A DNA stretch of 50,926 nt, from assembly GCA_030123805.1 (NCBI GenBank), contig JASJXV010000007.1:1-50926 (forward strand), given 5' to 3'. A program made the translations under genes and the position numbers. Shown here piece by piece: positions 20,832 to 30,327 of this stretch (within the stretch, counting starts at the first letter, position 1; the number at the start of each line of letters is the position of its first letter). Source of the stretch: Gammaproteobacteria bacterium. Its GTDB lineage: Bacteria > Pseudomonadota > Gammaproteobacteria > Pseudomonadales > Azotimanducaceae. The notes below the pieces were generated by a model, which was not told where the DNA came from, did no database searches, and worked only from the letters and a program-made list of their open reading frames with translations.

Positions 20832-21886
20832 TTTTTTTGCTTTCCGTGATCCAGTTTGCTTATTCTGCCTTCAAGATTTCGTAATTGCTTAATAATCCCA
20901 TCCAGTTTTCGAAACCCGACAATACTCCTCTTCCACAGACCGCTGGGTAACAATCCGGTACCTGACGAATATCTGCCACTCTTCAAAATAGATTGGCTTA
21001 CCAGGGTCATGGCGGTTATCTCTACACGATCTGTTACTTCCAGATTATTGATAATACCCACGGCGCCGCCGATGAGACAATAGGATCCGATTCGAACACT
21101 ACCGGCAATTGCGCTACATCCCGATATTACCGTGTGATCGCCAATGATAGTCCCATGCCCAACTTGAACCTGGTTATCCAATTTTACCCCGTTACCGATA
21201 ACGGTATCATTCAATGCACCACGGTCAATGGTGGTACCCGCCCCTATTTCAACATCAGAGCCGATACTGACACCATAAACCTGGTGAATTTTCTGCATCC
21301 GTCCGGAGGATCGGTCAAGGGTAAAACCAAAACCATCCGCACCAATTACAACACCACTGTGAATAATCGTGTCGTCACCCAGAGCCACATCATGGTACAG
21401 CGTCACGTTTGGCCAAAGTCTGGTATTTTTACCCACTCGACAACGGGCGCCAACCACGCATCCCGCACCTATGATCGCACCTGACTCAATTATCGCCTGC
21501 TCATCAACCACGGCATGGGGACCGATGTAAACATTTTCCCCGACAAGCGCGGTTGAGCTGATTTCTGCACTTTTGTTAATCTCCGGCTCAGGCATGGGGG
21601 CAGGATCGAACAGTTTCGTCAGACGTGCAAAAGCCAGCCGTGGATCATCTGCAATTATGCGCTCTGCGGGGCAGTTCTGGGCATCCTGCCTGCTGAGAAC
21701 AACTGCTGATGCTTTGGTGTTTAAAAGGTGTTTACGATAGGAAGGGTCGAACAGGAAACTCAGTTGCCCGGCCTGAGCTTCCTGCAAGTTTGCTATTCCC
21801 GATATTTCGACAGCGGGATCACCAGTACACTCGAGTTCCAGATATGCCGCAATTTCCCCCAGGGTATAACCGGTGTCAGCGGTCAT
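20828..21886 (-). CDS. lpxD: UDP-3-O-(3-hydroxyacyl)glucosamine N-acyltransferase
   Basis: LpxD adds the second, N-linked hydroxyacyl chain in lipid A synthesis. The 352-residue protein has the N-terminal uridine-binding domain (about 1-100), a left-handed beta-helix of hexapeptide repeats (about 105-300) with the catalytic His at about 244 in VQVGHGTIIGDHTVISG, and a C-terminal helix rich in basic residues. It lies 18 bases behind skp and overlaps fabZ. Confidence 0.98.
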   Translation of the reverse strand: MTADTGYTLGEIAAYLELECTGDPAVEISGIANLQEAQAGQLSFLFDPSYRKHLLNTKASAVVLSRQDAQNCPAERIIADDPRLAFARLTKLFDPAPMPEPEINKSAEISSTALVGENVYIGPHAVVDEQAIIESGAIIGAGCVVGARCRVGKNTRLWPNVTLYHDVALGDDTIIHSGVVIGADGFGFTLDRSSGRMQKIHQVYGVSIGSDVEIGAGTTIDRGALNDTVIGNGVKLDNQVQVGHGTIIGDHTVISGCSAIAGSVRIGSYCLIGGAVGIINNLEVTDRVEITAMTLVSQSILKSGRYSSGTGLLPSGLWKRSIVGFRKLDGIIKQLRNLEGRISKLDHGKQKK

Positions 21887-21904
21887 AGTAGCCTCAATAC
21901 CCGG

Positions 21905-22435
21905 CTATTGTGCTTTGGGTTTGTCCATTAAATTGAGTTTTTCCGTGACCTTACGGGTTATATCATAGAGATCCGCTACATACAGGGCAGCTTGTCGCGG
22001 CAGGATCAAATCAAAATCATCACTCATTACTAACTCTTCGATCGCTTTCTGCACTTTCTGGTCTATTCCGGCAAACAATTCCTGTTGTCGATCATCGATC
22101 TGTCTCTGTAGTTTTTTGCGCAGGTAGAGGAAATCGCTGTTTTTATCTTCAATTTTCAGTTGTAGCTTCCTTTTTTCAGAGTCACTCATCACCTCGCCAT
22201 CTTTCTGCAGGCGTTCCAGCAATGCGGCAGCATCCGATTGCAAGGTACGAATCTCATCTTCCTCGCCCTTGAACTCATTCTGAATTTGCAGCATGTAAGT
22301 CTTGGCCTGCTCCGAGCGCAAAATAGCTTTCTGGACATCCACTACTGCAATCTTGACTTCCGCCCATGCTGTCGTGGCCACTAAACCAGCTACGGCCAAT
22401 GCCAGAATGAGTAGAATCCGGTGTATCTTTTGCAC
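21905..22435 (-). CDS. skp: Periplasmic chaperone Skp (OmpH)
   Basis: Skp is a trimeric periplasmic chaperone that carries unfolded outer-membrane proteins to BamA. The frame is open to 22465, but a GTG at 22435 has AAGGAG 7 bases upstream and gives a clean signal peptide (MQKIHRILLILALAVAG...TAWA) cut before EVKIAVVDVQ. The mature part is charged and helical (tentacle region about 50-110), as in the family. It lies between bamA and lpxD as is standard. Confidence 0.93.
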   Translation of the reverse strand: MQKIHRILLILALAVAGLVATTAWAEVKIAVVDVQKAILRSEQAKTYMLQIQNEFKGEEDEIRTLQSDAAALLERLQKDGEVMSDSEKRKLQLKIEDKNSDFLYLRKKLQRQIDDRQQELFAGIDQKVQKAIEELVMSDDFDLILPRQAALYVADLYDITRKVTEKLNLMDKPKAQ

Positions 22436-22465
22436 AATAAATCTCCTTGGCATGATGATAGGCAA

Positions 22466-22676
22466 ATAAATCCCGCTTCAGGAAAATCGTAGCGGATTCA
22501 AATAGATATACTAATTTATTCGTTATCAGTTTGAGTTTTCAAATCGAGCGGCTGATAGTTACACACAAACCGCCGTGATTCAATAAAATTACTCCTATAT
22601 TGGGTCCGGAATACCGTAAAACATCCAGGAACCCGCATTTGCATGGATATAGTGAGCGGTAATCAATTGTTCCAAC
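22466..22676. other. bamA-skp intergenic space
   Basis: This 211-base space is AT-rich near 22500-22530. It could hold a skp promoter, but I find no pair of elements I would defend. An imperfect stem (AATCCCGCT / AGCGGATT) lies at about 22471-22500. No gene is seen. Confidence 0.4.
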
Positions 22677-25013
22677 TCAGAATGTTCGACCCAATTCGAA
22701 CTGAAATGTTTCCGTGTCATCGCCTGCCTTGTCGTTTATAGGTATAGCCAGGCTAAACGTAATTGGCGCAAATCCGGTTATCCAGGTTACAGAGAGCCCG
22801 GCGGCGTACCTCAAATCACCGAAATCCAGATCCTCACATATGACACTAAAACTTTGACAGTCAGAATTATAGACGTTACCCATGTCGATGAAGAATGCTG
22901 ATTTCATAGATCGCTGATCTTCAACAAATGGCAGCGGGAATATAATTTCAGCACTGGCCTCAACCAGTACATTGCCACCAATCGGATCAATTGCTCCGAA
23001 TGGATCGTTCAACGAAGGGGTACTCTGAGGACCCAGGGAATTTCTTTCAAAACCTCTCACAGAACCTAAACCACCTGCGAAGAAATTCTTGTAGAAGGGA
23101 AATGTTTTGGTATTCCCGTATGTACCACCGTAACCGAGATCAGTTTTCAGCCTCAACGTAAAGAGTTTTGTCAACGGGAAGAAAATCTGACCAGTGTAAT
23201 TTATCCTGTAAAACTCCAGTGTACTGCCTGGAACGGAGAACTCCAGTGACACACTCTGTGATCGACCTCCGGTGGGCAGCAGCCCTCTGTTCAGTGCTGA
23301 CATCGCATAACTCGCAGTGAATGAGAACAGATCGAATGCATTGCCCTCTGTTGCTAAAAAGTGGGATATTTCCTGAGCAGGAAAAACACCTTCAGTTATA
23401 TCTGTATTCTCGTACCCAAAGCTGAAATTAAGACGCGACACTTCACTCAGTGGATAGCCGAAATTAACTGAACCACCAAATGAATTAGTAGAAAATCTGG
23501 CTATGTTTTGTTCCTTAAAATCACTTTTCCTGAAGAATATGGAATAACCTCTACTCACACCATCCACCGTGTAGTACGGATCAAAGAACGAAAAACTGTA
23601 TGCTGTCTGGAAATCACTTCTGCTGACACCCAGATTAATTTTATTACCCGTACCAAATACATTCGACTCCGAATAGTTGAGTCCAATAATCAGTCCGATA
23701 CCCTGGGAATATCCAAATGTTGCCGATATCGAACCGGATGGCTGTTCTTCTACCGTAAACTCAATATCAATCTGATCGCTACTCCCTGCGACGGATGGGG
23801 TTTCAACATTGACTTCCCGGAAGAATCCCAACCTTTCCAGACGTACCTTGGAAGCTTCGATTGCCGCCGTTGAGGCCCATCCACCCTCCATCTGACGCAT
23901 CTCCCTGCGTAATACGGAATCTTCAGTTATCGTATTGCCCCTGAAATTGATGCGGCGCACGTAAGCCCTGCTGCCTGCATCAACGAAAAACTTAACGGTT
24001 ACAGTGTGGTCTTCGTCATGAATAATCGGTTGGCCAGTAGCGCTGGAAAATGTATAGCCCGAATTACCCAGTGCGCGCTCTATCCTTTCTTCCGAAAACG
24101 TCATTAACTCACGCGAGAAGGTTTGGCCTGGCGCTGTGAGCAGCAGTGCGCGAATAGACTGTTCCGGCACATCGTGCAACTCACCTGCGATGTCTACATC
24201 CCTGATCGAATACTTGTCGCCTTCTGTGACATTAATCGTAATATAAACATCTTCCTTGCTGGGGGAAATCGAGACCTGAGTTGATTCAATGGCGAAATTT
24301 ATATAGCCACGGTCCAAATACCAGGATTCCAGCTTCTCAATATCACCGGACAATTTCTCCCTGGAGTACTTGTCATCTTTTGTATAGAACGACAGCAGGC
24401 TGGGTAGCTTGAGCTCGAGTAATTCCTTAAGCTCCTCATCTTTAAATACGGTATTTCCGACGATATTAATATGTTGAATTCCTGCCACCTCACCTTCCGT
24501 CACATCAATCTTCAGAGATACCCTGTTTCTGGGCAGATCAATTACTTCAGTCTCTATATTTGCACCGTAACGACCCTGCGAAACGTACTGGCGCTCCAGA
24601 TCCAGTTGAATATGATCCAGTGTTACCTGCTTAAAAATCTGCCCTTCCGCCAGGCCCGATCCTTCCAGACCTCGCAACAATGCTTCGGTTTCAATGGCCT
24701 TGTTACCTTCAATTTCAATGCTGTCAATGGAGGGTCGCTCGCTCACGATAATGACGAGAACGTTACCATCTCTGCCAACACTGACATCTTTAAAGAAACC
24801 TGTCTTAAAAATTTCGCGAATGATCTGGCGGATTTGAATATCAGTGACATCATCACCCACGTTGACGTGTACAGAGTTGAACACTGAACCGGCAGAAACT
24901 CGCTGCAATCCCTCAACACGAATATCAGACACGAGAAAGGCTAACGCCCAATCGGTAGCCGACAGCAAAAAGAGAAACAACAATAAGGAGAAAATTGACT
25001 GCTTCTTTACCAT
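22677..25013 (-). CDS. bamA: Outer membrane protein assembly factor BamA
   Basis: BamA is the core of the complex that folds beta-barrel proteins into the outer membrane. The 778-residue protein has a signal peptide (about 1-25, ending WALA), five POTRA domains (about 25-420, starting FLVSDIRVEGLQRVSAG) and a C-terminal barrel. The barrel contains the loop-6 motif VRGFERNSLGPQ and ends in FELGRTF with the terminal aromatic residue needed for its own insertion. It follows rseP and precedes skp. Confidence 0.98.
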   Translation of the reverse strand: MVKKQSIFSLLLFLFLLSATDWALAFLVSDIRVEGLQRVSAGSVFNSVHVNVGDDVTDIQIRQIIREIFKTGFFKDVSVGRDGNVLVIIVSERPSIDSIEIEGNKAIETEALLRGLEGSGLAEGQIFKQVTLDHIQLDLERQYVSQGRYGANIETEVIDLPRNRVSLKIDVTEGEVAGIQHINIVGNTVFKDEELKELLELKLPSLLSFYTKDDKYSREKLSGDIEKLESWYLDRGYINFAIESTQVSISPSKEDVYITINVTEGDKYSIRDVDIAGELHDVPEQSIRALLLTAPGQTFSRELMTFSEERIERALGNSGYTFSSATGQPIIHDEDHTVTVKFFVDAGSRAYVRRINFRGNTITEDSVLRREMRQMEGGWASTAAIEASKVRLERLGFFREVNVETPSVAGSSDQIDIEFTVEEQPSGSISATFGYSQGIGLIIGLNYSESNVFGTGNKINLGVSRSDFQTAYSFSFFDPYYTVDGVSRGYSIFFRKSDFKEQNIARFSTNSFGGSVNFGYPLSEVSRLNFSFGYENTDITEGVFPAQEISHFLATEGNAFDLFSFTASYAMSALNRGLLPTGGRSQSVSLEFSVPGSTLEFYRINYTGQIFFPLTKLFTLRLKTDLGYGGTYGNTKTFPFYKNFFAGGLGSVRGFERNSLGPQSTPSLNDPFGAIDPIGGNVLVEASAEIIFPLPFVEDQRSMKSAFFIDMGNVYNSDCQSFSVICEDLDFGDLRYAAGLSVTWITGFAPITFSLAIPINDKAGDDTETFQFELGRTF

Positions 25014-25066
25014 TTCTTGTTTACCACTTTATGTTCACCAGAGTGTCAATGTTGTACTTCTGATTT

Positions 25067-26476
25067 CTAAAAACGAACCAGATCATTATAAAAGGCCAGC
25101 AACATGATACTGACGATGATGAATATACCCAGTTGCATACCCAATGCCTGAATTCGTTCAGAAACCGGGTGACCTCTAATTAATTCAACAAGGTAGTAAA
25201 GAAGATGACCACCATCCAATACAGGAATGGGGAGCAGATTCAATACTCCAAGGCTGATGCTGAGAATTGCTATGAAACCGATATAAGATTCAAGCCCGGA
25301 TTTGGCAGAAGCACTGGCAACTTTGGCTATTGTAATTGGACCACTCAGATTACTGGTTGAGATAGCACCGAGAAGCATCTTTCTTATGGAATCCAGCGTG
25401 AACAGACTCATATCCCAGGTTTTACCCAGAGCAGGGATCCACGCAGTAAAAATAGAGTACTGAACAACACGCTGCATCTCCTCAGGAATCTCAAGGAACT
25501 GGGGTGCAGCACCTATGTATCCTATCTCTGCACCGTCCCGAACGATCCTTTCCGGTAACAAGCTTACGAAGGTTCGTGTGCCTTCTCTGAGCACTTCCAA
25601 GTGCAACTCACGGTTTGCACTAGCCTTGATTATGTCGACCCACTGATTCCAATTCTCGATCCTGGTAGAATCTGAAGTCAGAATTTGATCTCCTACCTGC
25701 AAGCCTGCCTCCAATGCTCTGCCACCTTCGATCAGACGTCCGATCACGGCCGGTACCGCAGGAGAATCCAACATCAGACCCAACGTCATTGTTGGATAGG
25801 GTGTTTCGGCATCTGCCAGCCAGGTTTCGACGGGAATTGACAGGTTGCGATGTTCGCCGAATGGCACCTTCACCTTAAAATTAATTCGTCCGGTATCGCC
25901 CATACGCCTAAAGAGTTGCAGGTTAACTTCAGACCAGATTGCAGTGTCCTTCCCATCCACCTGGACAATTTCCTGTCCCTTCCCGAACCCTGCAATTCCG
26001 GCTTGAGAATTTGCGTCAATCTCACCCAACAATGGCACGATCCCTGTAACACCTAGCGTAAACAATATCCAATAGGCAGCTATGGCTAGCAGGAAATTAG
26101 CCAACGGTCCCGCCAGAACAATGGCAATTCGTCTACTCACCGGTTTCCGATTGAAAGCCAGATGAAGTTCGTCATCAGCGACAAATGCCTCGCGTTCATC
26201 CAGCATTTTGACGTAACCACCCAGGGGAATTGCGGCAATTACGAATTCCGTGCCAATTAATTCATTGTTACGGGTCTTGATTTCCTGATCTTCAGGTATA
26301 GCAGGCACGCGAGCCGGTTTGCCATGCCACGTGAATAGCGGCTTGCCAAAACCTATAGAAAATCGCAGCACTTTGACACCACAACGACGTGCAACCCAGT
26401 AGTGACCGTACTCATGAATCGTCACCAGGATCGATATGGTCACTATCAATGCGACTATGCTTTCAATTGCTTCCAT
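25067..26476 (-). CDS. rseP: Site-2 protease RseP
   Basis: RseP is an inner-membrane zinc protease that cuts the anti-sigma factor RseA, and signal-peptide remnants, within the membrane. The 469-residue protein has the active site HEYGH at 21-25, two central PDZ domains (about 125-390) and the C-terminal NLLPIPVLDGGHLLYYLVELI motif containing the third zinc ligand Asp. It sits beside bamA, whose assembly failures it helps to signal. Confidence 0.98.
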   Translation of the reverse strand: MEAIESIVALIVTISILVTIHEYGHYWVARRCGVKVLRFSIGFGKPLFTWHGKPARVPAIPEDQEIKTRNNELIGTEFVIAAIPLGGYVKMLDEREAFVADDELHLAFNRKPVSRRIAIVLAGPLANFLLAIAAYWILFTLGVTGIVPLLGEIDANSQAGIAGFGKGQEIVQVDGKDTAIWSEVNLQLFRRMGDTGRINFKVKVPFGEHRNLSIPVETWLADAETPYPTMTLGLMLDSPAVPAVIGRLIEGGRALEAGLQVGDQILTSDSTRIENWNQWVDIIKASANRELHLEVLREGTRTFVSLLPERIVRDGAEIGYIGAAPQFLEIPEEMQRVVQYSIFTAWIPALGKTWDMSLFTLDSIRKMLLGAISTSNLSGPITIAKVASASAKSGLESYIGFIAILSISLGVLNLLPIPVLDGGHLLYYLVELIRGHPVSERIQALGMQLGIFIIVSIMLLAFYNDLVRF

Positions 26477-26548
26477 CTATCACCAGGTAATTTACCAATT
26501 TTGCTTGCGCGCCACCCTAAGAGATCAACTGCAACCAAAGCGCGAGAT

Positions 26549-27721
26549 TTAACTCCCAACTCTCTGAGCAGCTAATCTTCTCGCGTTCGCGTCCAATGCT
26601 AACACCTCTTCAATAGTATGTGCCGACACTGGTCCCATTTGTTCCAGTACCTTCTCAACTACTATTGGGATATCTGTAAAACGGATTAGTTCATCAAGAA
26701 ATGCCTGAACTGCAATCTCATTGGCAGCATTCAACACGGCGGATTCACCTGAGTTCTGTCGGGCAACCACATCCATGGCTAGTTTCAGGCAGGGAAATCG
26801 ATTTAAATCTACCTGTTCGAAGTTCAAGGTCGCCACCTTGACCAGGTCCAGAAAAGGTACTCCTGATTCAATTCTCTCGGGCCAGGCCAGGCCATAGGCG
26901 ATGGGTGTCCTCATGTCGGGTTGACCCATCTGTGCTAACACAGAACCATCAATATACTCTACCATCGAGTGAATGATGCTCTCTGGATGAATGACAACTT
27001 CGAGTTGTGCAGCAGATATATCAAATAACAGACTGGCTTCGATGAGTTCGAGCCCCTTGTTCATCATGGTGGCGGAGTCGACCGATATTTTCCGTCCCAT
27101 GCGCCAATTTGGATGGGCACAAGCCTGTTCCGGCGTCACCGACTGTAGCCGGTCCATTGGCTCCCTTAATAAAGGTCCACCAGATGCCGTGAGTAACAGC
27201 TTTTTAACCTGTTGGGTCACATTACCAGAAGGTAGGCACTGAAAGATGGCATTGTGTTCACTATCGATCGGCAGAAGTTGTGCACCGGATTCACGTACGA
27301 TTGTCATAAACAGCGGACCCGACATGACCAGAGATTCCTTGTTAGCCAAGAGTATTTTCTTTCCCGCTGCTGCTGCAGCCAGCGTGGGAAGTAAACCGGC
27401 TGCACCCACGATTGCAGCCATAACCGTATCGGAACCATCATCAGTGGCAATCTCGACTAACCCCTGTTCTCCGCTAAGCACTTTCGTGTTGATACCATGC
27501 ACACGCAAACGATCTTGCAGATCAACAGCAAGTTTCCGATCTGGTATAACCGCAAACCTGGGTTTGAATCGACAACATTGATCAAACAAAACATCGATCC
27601 TACGAAACGCCGTTAACGCGTACACCTCATAACGATCAGCATTTCGCGCTATAACATCCAGAGTATTGGTACCGATTGAACCGGTGGCACCAAGTATAGT
27701 GATACGGGATTTATCCTGCAT
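26549..27721 (-). CDS. dxr: 1-deoxy-D-xylulose 5-phosphate reductoisomerase
   Basis: Dxr makes methylerythritol 4-phosphate, the committed step of the MEP pathway. The 390-residue protein has the NADPH motif [18 protein letters not shown] at the N-terminus, [12 protein letters not shown], the metal and substrate site [13 protein letters not shown], and LTASGGPL. The ATG lies 3 bases after the cdsA stop. Confidence 0.98.
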   Translation of the reverse strand: MQDKSRITILGATGSIGTNTLDVIARNADRYEVYALTAFRRIDVLFDQCCRFKPRFAVIPDRKLAVDLQDRLRVHGINTKVLSGEQGLVEIATDDGSDTVMAAIVGAAGLLPTLAAAAAGKKILLANKESLVMSGPLFMTIVRESGAQLLPIDSEHNAIFQCLPSGNVTQQVKKLLLTASGGPLLREPMDRLQSVTPEQACAHPNWRMGRKISVDSATMMNKGLELIEASLLFDISAAQLEVVIHPESIIHSMVEYIDGSVLAQMGQPDMRTPIAYGLAWPERIESGVPFLDLVKVATLNFEQVDLNRFPCLKLAMDVVARQNSGESAVLNAANEIAVQAFLDELIRFTDIPIVVEKVLEQMGPVSAHTIEEVLALDANARRLAAQRVGS

Positions 27722-27724
27722 AGA

Positions 27725-28534
27725 TCACTTCCAGCCTATGACTATCAGTAACAGTGCATAAACAGGCCCGGCTGCCACCAGAGAGTCAATTCTGTCAAGG
27801 ATACCGCCATGCCCGGGGAGTAAGTTGCTACTATCTTTTATACCTCGATAACGCTTGAACATACTTTCGGTTAGATCTCCCAACACAGAAATAAGTGTAA
27901 CGAACATACATATGGCGAAGAATTGCCACCAAAGCTTACTCTCAAATTGCATATCACCTTGCACAAATGTCATCGCTATGACGATCAGCACGGCAGTGAA
28001 CATGCCACCATATAATCCAGCCCAGGATTTTCCCGGGCTAACGGCGGGCGCCAGTTTTTTGTTACCAAATGCCCTGCCCGTGAAATAAGCTCCTATATCT
28101 GCGCCCCAGATCAAAAACATCAGTAATAATATTAAAAAGTTGCTGTTCTCATAGGTCTTTAATTGCTGCAGGCTCACCCAGGCAGGCACTAACACCATCA
28201 CACCGATCACGCTCCGCTGCCACATACCACCCCATATCCGGGTATCCATCGGATAACGCACTACCAGAATTAATGCCAGGCACCACCAAAGTAATCCGAT
28301 TGACAATATCCATGTGGCTGGCAGATACCAGGCCAGGACCAGGCTAACACTTATACCCGCAGCATAAATATAGGTTGTCTTTCCCTCTATTCCTGCGAGA
28401 TTCGCCCATTCCCATGCACCGATTACAATGATAATGCCAATAAACAGGGCAAAATATATGCCATCAAGCAGGAAAATTCCCGCAATGACAATTGGTGCAA
28501 GAATAAGAGCAGTGATGATGCGCTGTTTTAGCAC
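27725..28534 (-). CDS. cdsA: Phosphatidate cytidylyltransferase
   Basis: CdsA makes CDP-diacylglycerol from phosphatidate and CTP, the branch point to all phospholipids. It is a multi-helix membrane protein ending in the family signature GDLTESMFKRYRGIKDSSNL followed by PGHGGILDRIDS. The frame is open to an ATG at 28606, but a GTG at 28534 has AAGGGA 8 bases upstream and gives the usual N-terminus (LKQRIITALILAPIV). The 24 extra codons upstream are therefore probably not translated. uppS, normally just upstream, is missing. Confidence 0.95.
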   Translation of the reverse strand: MLKQRIITALILAPIVIAGIFLLDGIYFALFIGIIIVIGAWEWANLAGIEGKTTYIYAAGISVSLVLAWYLPATWILSIGLLWWCLALILVVRYPMDTRIWGGMWQRSVIGVMVLVPAWVSLQQLKTYENSNFLILLLMFLIWGADIGAYFTGRAFGNKKLAPAVSPGKSWAGLYGGMFTAVLIVIAMTFVQGDMQFESKLWWQFFAICMFVTLISVLGDLTESMFKRYRGIKDSSNLLPGHGGILDRIDSLVAAGPVYALLLIVIGWK

Positions 28535-28660
28535 CCGATTAGTCCCTTGCCGATAAAACCAAGAGGGTTCCTGCTCAAACACGGTAGGGTCATCTGACAC
28601 ACCCATGACGATTGCCCTTCAGTGTAACAAGAAGCCCGTAAAGAGGCTATTTTCCACGCG

Positions 28661-29218
28661 TCAAATTTCCAGAAGATCCTTTTCCTTCACCTGAAGAGCC
28701 TGTTCAATTTCGGCAATATTTTCATCCGTCAGTTTCTGAATGAGATCAATCGCATCATGTTCTTCATCCTCACCGATGTTCTTATCCTTGAGCAGTTCTT
28801 TCAGATGCGCGTTCGCGTCTCGTCTGATATTGCGTACTGCAACCCGGCCATTCTCTGCTTCATGCCTGGCGACTTTGGTCAGGGCAACGCGATTTTCCTC
28901 CGACAAATGGGGCATCGGTAACCGAATGCTCTCTCCTCCGGTAGAGGGAGTAAGACCCAGATCCGATTTAAGAATCGCTTTTTCAACTTCGGGTATTAAG
29001 GATTTTTCCCATGGCGAGATCAGAAGTGTACGCGCATCTTCAACCACTATATTTGCCACCTGTGCAAGTGGCGTATCATTACCATAGTAGGGAACCTTAA
29101 TATCGCTCAGCAAACTTGGATGGGCACGACCCGTCCTGATCTTCGCCAGAGCAGAATCGAGAGAAGCCAGGGATTTCCGCATACGCACTGCTGCATCCTT
29201 CTTAATTTCATTGATCAC
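28661..29218 (-). CDS. frr: Ribosome recycling factor
   Basis: RRF splits the post-termination ribosome together with EF-G. The 185-residue protein matches the family over its whole length, including [32 protein letters not shown] and the C-terminal [20 protein letters not shown]. The start is GTG at 29218 with GGAGG 8 bases upstream. Two TATACT -10-like hexamers in a short direct repeat near 29257-29278 may serve a local promoter. Confidence 0.98.
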   Translation of the reverse strand: MINEIKKDAAVRMRKSLASLDSALAKIRTGRAHPSLLSDIKVPYYGNDTPLAQVANIVVEDARTLLISPWEKSLIPEVEKAILKSDLGLTPSTGGESIRLPMPHLSEENRVALTKVARHEAENGRVAVRNIRRDANAHLKELLKDKNIGEDEEHDAIDLIQKLTDENIAEIEQALQVKEKDLLEI

Positions 29219-29256
29219 CGATCCGTCCTCCGTTAGGGAAATCTGGGCATCATATA

Positions 29257-29278
29257 CTAGTATAACTCTAGTATAACT
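29257..29278 (-). promoter_or_regulatory. Direct repeat with two -10-like hexamers upstream of frr
   Basis: CTAGTATAACT occurs at 29257-29267 and, exactly repeated, at 29268-29278. On the minus strand each contains TATACT. A TTAGGT -35-like hexamer lies 18 bases upstream of the distal one. This could let frr be transcribed independently of pyrH. Read by eye only. Confidence 0.35.
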
Positions 29279-29344
29279 CCAGGAGTCCCTCGGACCTAAC
29301 GATGGTGTATTTGGGTCTGGGCACGCTCTGTGGTCTGCCTGATG

Positions 29345-29486
29345 GAATTAAAGGGGACCAAAAAAAGGGGACGGAGGCATTAAATTTTAACCAATAGTCA
29401 ATACGGGTAGTTGATCATAATTTAATGCCTCCGTCCCCTTTTTTAAATGCCTCCGTCCCCTTTTTTGTCTCCGTCACCTTTAATTC
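29345..29486. repeat. Nested palindromic element (family B) between pyrH and frr
   Basis: A perfect 26-bp inverted repeat lies at 29361-29386 and 29419-29444, with the core GGGGACGGAGGCATTAAATT and a 32-base spacer. A third arm copy (AATGCCTCCGTCCCC) follows directly at 29446-29466. Outside these, GAATTAAAGGGGAC (29345-29358) pairs with GTCACCTTTAATTC (29473-29486) with one mismatch. The GGGGAC core links it to the 5383-5417 palindrome. From memory such repeats accompany REP-associated tyrosine transposases; none is present here. Confidence 0.85.
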
Positions 29487-29490
29487 TGTA

Positions 29491-30213
29491 CTATTGAATC
29501 AGGGTACCTTCGGTATATCCCACCACGATGTTTCTGAGAGCATCTGATTTCGCCATAGCAAATACCCGCAGTGGCATATGGTGATCTCTGGCCAGGCAGA
29601 TCGCTGTTAAATCCATAACTCCCAACTGCTTCTCCAGCACTTCATCGTACGTGAGTTTGTCGTATTTTATTGCATCCGGATTAGATACGGGATCTGCAGA
29701 ATATACGCCGTCCACCTTGGTCGCCTTCAGTACAATTTCCGCTTCTACCTCAATGGCCCTGAGACACGCAGCCGAGTCAGTTGTAAAAAACGGATTACCC
29801 GTTCCCGCTGCGAAAATTACTACTCTGCCGCTTTCGAGATGCCGTATCGCCAGACGACGGTCATAATGTTCTACAACTCCACTCATTGGGATGGCTGACA
29901 TCACGACCGTTCCGATATTTGCTCTCTCCAGGGCATCACGCATGGCCAGTGCATTCATGATCGTTGCCAACATACCCATATGATCACCGGTAACGCGGTC
30001 CAATCCCGCGGCACTTAACGCGGCGCCGCGAAACAGATTGCCACCACCAATCACAAGGCCAACCTCTACGCCAATTCCAACCAGTTGGCCAATTTCCAGT
30101 GCCATCCGATCCAACACTTTGGGGTCGATTCCTGACTCGCGATTCCCCATCAGCGCCTCACCACTTAATTTGAGGAGAATACGCTTATACCTGGCAGTGG
30201 TTTTTGCGGGCAT
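29491..30213 (-). CDS. pyrH: UMP kinase
   Basis: PyrH phosphorylates UMP to UDP and is a hexameric amino-acid-kinase-fold enzyme regulated by GTP and UTP. The 240-residue protein has [13 protein letters not shown], the [16 protein letters not shown] motif, [15 protein letters not shown] and the [18 protein letters not shown] substrate region. It lies between tsf and frr in the standard order. The space towards frr holds a palindromic element, and the space from tsf holds a family A repeat. Confidence 0.98.
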   Translation of the reverse strand: MPAKTTARYKRILLKLSGEALMGNRESGIDPKVLDRMALEIGQLVGIGVEVGLVIGGGNLFRGAALSAAGLDRVTGDHMGMLATIMNALAMRDALERANIGTVVMSAIPMSGVVEHYDRRLAIRHLESGRVVIFAAGTGNPFFTTDSAACLRAIEVEAEIVLKATKVDGVYSADPVSNPDAIKYDKLTYDEVLEKQLGVMDLTAICLARDHHMPLRVFAMAKSDALRNIVVGYTEGTLIQ

Positions 30214-30243
30214 TTAATTAATTCCTATTTTTCAACGGGGACC

Positions 30244-30309
30244 TGGCTCTTGCAGTTTGCTTTGCTAGGCTCTCGATGTTTGGTTTAGCCCGCGGCGGCG
30301 GACCGTCGC
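30244..30309 (-). repeat. Dispersed repeat family A, copy 2 (tsf-pyrH gap)
   Basis: TGGCTCTTGCAGTTTGCT (30244-30261, rc of the family core) is followed by a weaker copy (GGCTCTCGATGTTTGG) and then by the GC-rich block at 30288-30309, identical over 22 bases to 1256-1277. GGTTTAGC and GCTGAGCC flank the GC block and could pair in RNA with G-U wobbles. It fills most of the 114-base gap. Confidence 0.78.
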
Positions 30310-30327
30310 TGAGCCCAAGCTACCTGA

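Noticed and set aside
28535-28606. N-terminal extension of CdsA
   Set aside because: A GTG with a good ribosome site at 28534 matches the family N-terminus; the 24 upstream codons are not needed.
29345-29486. CRISPR array
   Set aside because: The arm copies are inverted rather than all direct, there are only three full ones, spacing is irregular and no cas genes are nearby.
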